NCBI GenBank assembly: GCA_009827225.1
Contig: WUAI01000001.1
Location: forward strand, 1-64,000
Direction: 5' to 3'
From: Flavobacteriaceae bacterium
Lineage (GTDB): Bacteria > Bacteroidota > Bacteroidia > Flavobacteriales > Flavobacteriaceae
Length of the DNA: 64,000 bases
Part shown: one piece after another, positions 59,902-64,000 of the stretch
Numbering within the stretch: position 1 is the stretch's first letter
How the letters are laid out: each line of letters starts with the position of its first letter
The notes under the pieces: generated by a model
Databases searched by the model: none
What the model was told of the DNA's origin: nothing
Seen by the model: only the letters and a program-made list of their open reading frames with translations
Translations under genes and position numbers: made by a program

Positions 59902-61411
59902 TGGCAATAACCTTATCGGATTTTCTGAAAGTGCTTTAGGAGAACGAACTTATAAAACCTTCAATCCGAGGATGAATTCCGAGAATGAATGGAAATTTAC
60001 TGAAGCTACTTCGGGCGAAATTGATAGGGCCGTGTCCCTGGCCCAGGATGCGTTTACGGTGTATGCTGAAATGTCCGGGAAAAAGCGTGCCGATTTCTTA
60101 GAAGCCATCGCCAATGAAATCCTTGAACTTGGCGATGAGGTTATTGAAGTCTACATGAAAGAATCCGGGTTACCCGAAGGTCGAGCTTTGGGAGAAAGAG
60201 GTCGTACGGTTGGGCAATTAAGAGCTTTTGCAGTACTCATCCGGAACGAGTCATGGAGGAATTTAAAAATTGATGAAGGCAATCCGTCGAGAACACCGAC
60301 ATCAAAACCGGACCTTAGAATGACGTCAGTACCATTAGGGCCTGTTGTTGTTTTTGGCGCGAGTAATTTCCCATTTGCGTTTTCAACTGCTGGTGGTGAC
60401 ACCGCAAGTGCTCTTGCAGCGGGGTGCCCAGTGATTGTTAAATCCCATCCCATGCATGCCGGTACCAATGAATTGATCTCAAGAGCCATTGTCAAAGCAG
60501 CTAAACAAACAGGCATGCCTGAGGGAGTATTTTCGAGTTTGAACAGTTCTGGAATTGAAGTAGGGCAACAACTGGTGATGCATCCGGGCATTTTCGCAGT
60601 TGGCTTTACCGGCAGTCATCGTGGTGGTCGAGCCTTATATAATTTAGCGAGTTCCAGAGAAGTCCCGATCCCGGTTTTTGCTGAAATGGGAAGTATCAAC
60701 CCGGTTATCATTTCCGAAGAAGCATTGAAAGAAAGGTCTGAAGAAGTGGCTGTTCAGTTGGCGAATTCCATCACCCTGGGTGTGGGACAGTTTTGTACGA
60801 ATCCGGGGTTGATCATAGCGATCGGATCGGAAGCATTAACCCAATGGATTCAAAAATTAACCCTGGAAGCAGAAAAGATTGCACCTCAACCCATGTTACA
60901 TCCTGCAATTTATGATGCTTTTAAATCGGGAAGTGAGGAAATGACAGGCACGGCAGGTGCACAAAAAGTGGCGGCATATTCTTCAGAAGAAGGGATAAGC
61001 AGCGGAGCAGTTTTAGCAACAGTTTCAGGTAGGGAGTTTATTCAGAACTCCAGATTACATGACGAGGTATTTGGGCCGTATTCCCTGGTGGTGGAATGTG
61101 AGGATGCCTTTGAGTTGAAGGCCGTGATTAGAAGTTTGCAAGGACAACTTACCGGAACCCTGATTGCAGAGTCCGGAGAACCGGGCTTAAAAGAAATTGT
61201 GAAGGAACTACAGCAGAAAGTAGGAAGGATTATTTGGAACGGAGTACCCACCGGCGTGGAGGTGTCTCCGGCAATGACCCATGGCGGTCCTTACCCGGCT
61301 TCGACCGATAGTAGGTTCACGGCTGTTGGAACTAGGAGCATAAGTCGATGGGTGAGGCCATTTAGTTACCAGGATTTTCCGAACGAATTGCTACCTGTAT
61401 ATCTAGCTTAA
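59894..61411 (+). CDS. aldehyde dehydrogenase, probable alpha-ketoglutarate semialdehyde dehydrogenase
   Basis: 505 residues. The nucleophile is in LGVGQFCTNPGL near residue 300 and the general base in FAEMGSINPV near 265. The NADP-dependent 2,5-dioxovalerate dehydrogenase subfamily has the same FGASNFPFAFSTAGGDTASALAAGCPV segment near 154. It would oxidise alpha-ketoglutarate semialdehyde to 2-oxoglutarate, the last step of hydroxyproline breakdown. Its start overlaps DUF1272 by 8 bases. Confidence 0.87.
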   Translation: MINGNNLIGFSESALGERTYKTFNPRMNSENEWKFTEATSGEIDRAVSLAQDAFTVYAEMSGKKRADFLEAIANEILELGDEVIEVYMKESGLPEGRALGERGRTVGQLRAFAVLIRNESWRNLKIDEGNPSRTPTSKPDLRMTSVPLGPVVVFGASNFPFAFSTAGGDTASALAAGCPVIVKSHPMHAGTNELISRAIVKAAKQTGMPEGVFSSLNSSGIEVGQQLVMHPGIFAVGFTGSHRGGRALYNLASSREVPIPVFAEMGSINPVIISEEALKERSEEVAVQLANSITLGVGQFCTNPGLIIAIGSEALTQWIQKLTLEAEKIAPQPMLHPAIYDAFKSGSEEMTGTAGAQKVAAYSSEEGISSGAVLATVSGREFIQNSRLHDEVFGPYSLVVECEDAFELKAVIRSLQGQLTGTLIAESGEPGLKEIVKELQQKVGRIIWNGVPTGVEVSPAMTHGGPYPASTDSRFTAVGTRSISRWVRPFSYQDFPNELLPVYLA

Positions 61412-61413
61412 TT

Positions 61414-63153
61414 ATGAACGTGATGTTGAAAATTGCCTATATTGGATTATTACTTCTATTTACATCGGTACCTGTTACCTTGGCTCAGAATAAGTCGGAC
61501 GCGCAAAAGTTAGAGGATATTATCGAGGGACTTGAAAATCTGAAACTTTACGATCATAAGGAATTTCCTCTGGGACTATTTACCGAGGAATATTATAAGA
61601 AAGAATACAATGTCGCAAAGTCATTTATGGTCCAATTGGACCGACTGGATGCAGCGAAAATGACGGAAACCCAGGCTATTTCATTGGAGCTGCTAAAGTT
61701 TCAGCTTAATGAAACCATCACACAGTATGAATTTAGGATGCATTTGAATCCCCTGTTGTCCGATTCAGGATTTCATTCCAACTGGCCTTATATGGTAAGG
61801 CCAATTACCAATGCTCAACAGGCCATTCAATATTTGAATCGGCTTAATGCGATCCCTACAGCGGTTGACCAACATCTGATACTTCTCCGGAAGGGTTTAA
61901 GAGAAGGAATTTCACAACCGAGGGTAATTTTTAATGGATATGAAACTTCCTATAGCGATCATATCGTGGATGATTACCGGGAAAGTTTTTATTATGACCC
62001 CTTTAAAGAACTTCCTTCAGGGATACCGGTTAATCAAAGGGATTCCATTTTAAAGGCTGCAAAGGAAACCATCGAGAATTCTGTAGTTCCTCAATACCAG
62101 CGTATCAAAAGGTTTTTTGAAGAAGAATATTTGCCCGGAACCCGGAAAAGCATTGGAGTATCAGAAATTCCCGAAGGAGTGGATTATTATCAGAGCAGAA
62201 TAGATTACTATACAACGAGCAAGGAATATACGGCGGATGAGATTCACTCGATTGGTCTGGGCGAAGTTGCCCGTATCAAAGGAGAAATGGAGAAGATTAT
62301 TTCCGAAGTTGAGTTTGAGGGTAGTTTTTCTGAATTCCTGACTTTTCTTAGAACCGATCCACAGTTCTATGCTACCACGCCCAAAGAATTATTGATGATC
62401 GCTCGGGATATGGCAAAACGGGCTGATGAACAGCTTCCCAAGTTTTTCAAAACCCTGCCACGTAAACCCTATGGTGTGGCACCTGTTCCTGATGCGATTG
62501 CTCCGAAGTATACCGGTGGGCGTTATATTCCCACTTCACCGGAAAGTACCAACCCCGGGTATTATTGGGTGAACACCTATAATTTGCCCAGCCGACCCCT
62601 ATACGTAATGCCGGCATTAACGGTCCATGAAGCTGTTCCAGGGCATCATTTGCAAATGGCATTGAACCAGGAATTGGGAGATCGAATACCTAGATTCCGA
62701 CGAAATATGTATTTATCTGCCTATGGTGAAGGTTGGGGGTTGTATACCGAATACCTGGCAGCAGAAATGGGAATGTACACTACACCATACGAACGATTTG
62801 GACAATTAACTTATGAAATGTGGAGAGCTTGCCGACTCGTGGTTGATACCGGAATTCATGCCAAGGGATGGACACGGGAACAGGTTGTGGAATTCATGGC
62901 ATCTAATACCGCATTATCGCTTCATGAGGTGAATACGGAAACCGACCGCTATATTTCATGGCCAGGACAAGCACTTTCTTATAAAATTGGAGAATTGAAG
63001 ATTCGTGAATTGAGAGCCAAGGCGGAAGAAGTTTTAGGTCCTAAGTTTGACATCCGTGAATTTCATGAAGTCATATTAGAGGAAGGTACCGTCACACTTG
63101 CCATACTTGAAAACCGAATTAACAACTATATCGATAAGACCAACAATGAGTGA
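61414..63153 (+). CDS. DUF885 zinc metallopeptidase, exported
   Basis: 579 residues with a signal peptide ending TLAQN. The family motif HEAVPGHHLQ is at 405-414, a gluzincin-like HExxxGH variant, with YGEGWGLYTEYLAAEMG near 440 supplying the third ligand. DUF885 proteins are related to carboxypeptidases. In this operon it may release hydroxyproline from peptides in the periplasm (inference). Its last 8 bases overlap the epimerase start. Confidence 0.85.
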   Translation: MNVMLKIAYIGLLLLFTSVPVTLAQNKSDAQKLEDIIEGLENLKLYDHKEFPLGLFTEEYYKKEYNVAKSFMVQLDRLDAAKMTETQAISLELLKFQLNETITQYEFRMHLNPLLSDSGFHSNWPYMVRPITNAQQAIQYLNRLNAIPTAVDQHLILLRKGLREGISQPRVIFNGYETSYSDHIVDDYRESFYYDPFKELPSGIPVNQRDSILKAAKETIENSVVPQYQRIKRFFEEEYLPGTRKSIGVSEIPEGVDYYQSRIDYYTTSKEYTADEIHSIGLGEVARIKGEMEKIISEVEFEGSFSEFLTFLRTDPQFYATTPKELLMIARDMAKRADEQLPKFFKTLPRKPYGVAPVPDAIAPKYTGGRYIPTSPESTNPGYYWVNTYNLPSRPLYVMPALTVHEAVPGHHLQMALNQELGDRIPRFRRNMYLSAYGEGWGLYTEYLAAEMGMYTTPYERFGQLTYEMWRACRLVVDTGIHAKGWTREQVVEFMASNTALSLHEVNTETDRYISWPGQALSYKIGELKIRELRAKAEEVLGPKFDIREFHEVILEEGTVTLAILENRINNYIDKTNNE

Positions 63154-64000
63154 AACCTTGTTTCAATGTATCGATGCTCACACCTGCGGAAATCCCGTGA
63201 GGGTTGTCACTACGTCCAGGCCTCCTCTACAGGGAGTGACGATGAGTGAAAAAAGGCAGCATTTTTTGAAAGAATACGATTGGATTCGGACAGGTTTGAT
63301 GTTTGAACCCCGTGGTCACGATATGATGAGCGGTAGTTTCTTTTTCGAGCCACATGATCCGGCCAATGACCTAGGTATTCTGTTTATAGAGACCTCAGGA
63401 TGTTTGCCAATGTGTGGTCATGGAACCATTGGCGCGATAACCATTGGAATCGAGAAAGGGTTGATTCATCCTAAAGTTCCCGGAGAAGTAAGATTGGAGA
63501 CTCCGGCAGGCTTGGTCGAAGTAAAGTATCAGCAGAGAGAAGGAAAAGTAGAGTGGGTTCAATTAAAAAATGTACCCTCTTATTTAGCTGGTGAGAACCT
63601 CAAGGTGGAATGTCCTGAATTAGGAACCCTGCATTTAGATGTTTCGTATGGCGGAAATTTTTACGCCATTGTGGATCCTCAGGAAAATTTTAGCGGTGTA
63701 CAGGATTTTACAGCAGGGAAACTCATTCAATACTCACAGGTGTTAAGAGATAGAATAAATGCATCCTATCCTGATCATTTTGTGCATCCTGAAGACCCTA
63801 CCATTCGAGACGTGAGTCATATTTTATGGACGGGAACCCCTATACATTCTGATTCCGATGGAAGGAATGCGGTTTTTTATGGCGATAAAGCGATTGATCG
63901 ATCACCCTGTGGTACTGGTACTTCTGCGAGGATGGCGCAAATGTTTGCCAAAGGAAATTTAAAGGTGGGTGATTCTTTTGTTCATGAGAGTTTTATTGGA
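63146..64000 (+). CDS. 4-hydroxyproline 2-epimerase (proline racemase family), cut by window end
   Basis: The frame opens at ATG 63146 and is still open at 64000 (285 residues; the family is ~330). MSETLFQCIDAHTCGNPVRV is the family N-terminus. Both catalytic cysteines are visible, Cys90 in MCGHGTIG and Cys255 in SPCGTGTSA, which supports an epimerase rather than trans-3-hydroxyproline dehydratase (where one is replaced). It converts trans-4-hydroxy-L-proline to cis-4-hydroxy-D-proline. A D-hydroxyproline oxidase is expected beyond the window. Confidence 0.9.
   Translation, partial: MSETLFQCIDAHTCGNPVRVVTTSRPPLQGVTMSEKRQHFLKEYDWIRTGLMFEPRGHDMMSGSFFFEPHDPANDLGILFIETSGCLPMCGHGTIGAITIGIEKGLIHPKVPGEVRLETPAGLVEVKYQQREGKVEWVQLKNVPSYLAGENLKVECPELGTLHLDVSYGGNFYAIVDPQENFSGVQDFTAGKLIQYSQVLRDRINASYPDHFVHPEDPTIRDVSHILWTGTPIHSDSDGRNAVFYGDKAIDRSPCGTGTSARMAQMFAKGNLKVGDSFVHESFIG

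Overview
The window is a stretch of chromosome from a member of the Bacteroidota, almost certainly a (probably marine) Flavobacteriaceae. The evidence is consistent. Several secreted proteins end in type IX secretion (T9SS) C-terminal sorting domains. Promoter -7 elements fit the Bacteroidota consensus TAnnTTTG. DnaE carries an N-terminal proofreading exonuclease, ribosomal protein S16 has a long Ala/Glu tail, and BlaI is paired with an M56 peptidase. Gene order (GT2, LPG-synthase-like protein, ruvC, DUF3667, hemW) also fits. The genus cannot be named from the sequence alone. No rRNA, CRISPR array, prophage or transposase gene was seen. One tRNA (Asp, GUC) is present.

Layout. 0-5.4 kb: a coupled ferredoxin-NADP reductase/[2Fe-2S] ferredoxin pair, a 7TM-AraC regulator, a DoxX protein, a TPR membrane protein and a metallophosphoesterase. 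5.4-8.6 kb (minus): rpsP-rimM-trmN6 followed by a glutaryl-CoA-dehydrogenase-like gene. 8.7-17 kb: a lipoprotein, dnaE with fused exonuclease, trxA, a ClpP paralogue, a four-helix-bundle (23S rRNA IVP-type) gene inside an imperfect inverted repeat, a DUF58 gene and tRNA-Asp. 17-28 kb: an accessory zone of secreted proteins (VCBS/T9SS protein, TPR lipoprotein, a lipoprotein with a repeated GHRCD motif, a propeller-like T9SS protein, a VKA-repeat protein and an operon of three secreted paralogues). 28-31 kb: an AraC-controlled operon (DUF5367-like, DUF1772, NmrA, perhaps a 35-residue peptide). 31-40 kb: an SLC12-type transporter, small exported proteins and an outer-membrane beta-barrel receptor. 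40.6-46.3 kb: three extracytoplasmic genes, a cytochrome-c/VCBS lipoprotein, a T9SS-exported PhoX phosphatase and a di-haem peroxidase with a large N-terminal extension. 46-50 kb: nitroreductase, DUF456, BlaI/M56 and a TonB-CTD-like lipoprotein. 50-57.7 kb: GT2, LPG-synthase-like, ruvC, DUF3667, hemW, cyclase family, DUF4260, transglutaminase and MmcQ/YjbR genes. 57.7-64 kb: a trans-4-hydroxyproline catabolic cluster that runs off the end of the window (AraC regulator, DHDPS-family deaminase, DUF1272, aldehyde dehydrogenase, DUF885 peptidase, hydroxyproline epimerase).

How genes work together. The clearest pathway is hydroxyproline use. The epimerase makes cis-4-hydroxy-D-proline. An oxidase, presumably just past the window, would give pyrroline-4-hydroxy-2-carboxylate. 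The DHDPS-family deaminase then gives alpha-ketoglutarate semialdehyde, and the dehydrogenase gives 2-oxoglutarate. The adjacent DUF885 metallopeptidase may supply the imino acid from peptides. The 28-31 kb operon and the BlaI/M56 pair look like self-contained regulons, each with visible repeated operator-like sites. The 40.6-46.3 kb genes look like a surface phosphate/redox module, but its function is inferred.

No single unmistakable new system stands out. The best leads are the inverted-repeat-bounded IVP gene, the duplicated tRNA-Asp tail flanking a VCBS gene, the cytochrome-VCBS/PhoX/peroxidase cluster, the three-paralogue secreted operon, the tandem AACTAA-N4-TTAGTT operators before blaI, and the 35-residue ORF before a strong terminator.
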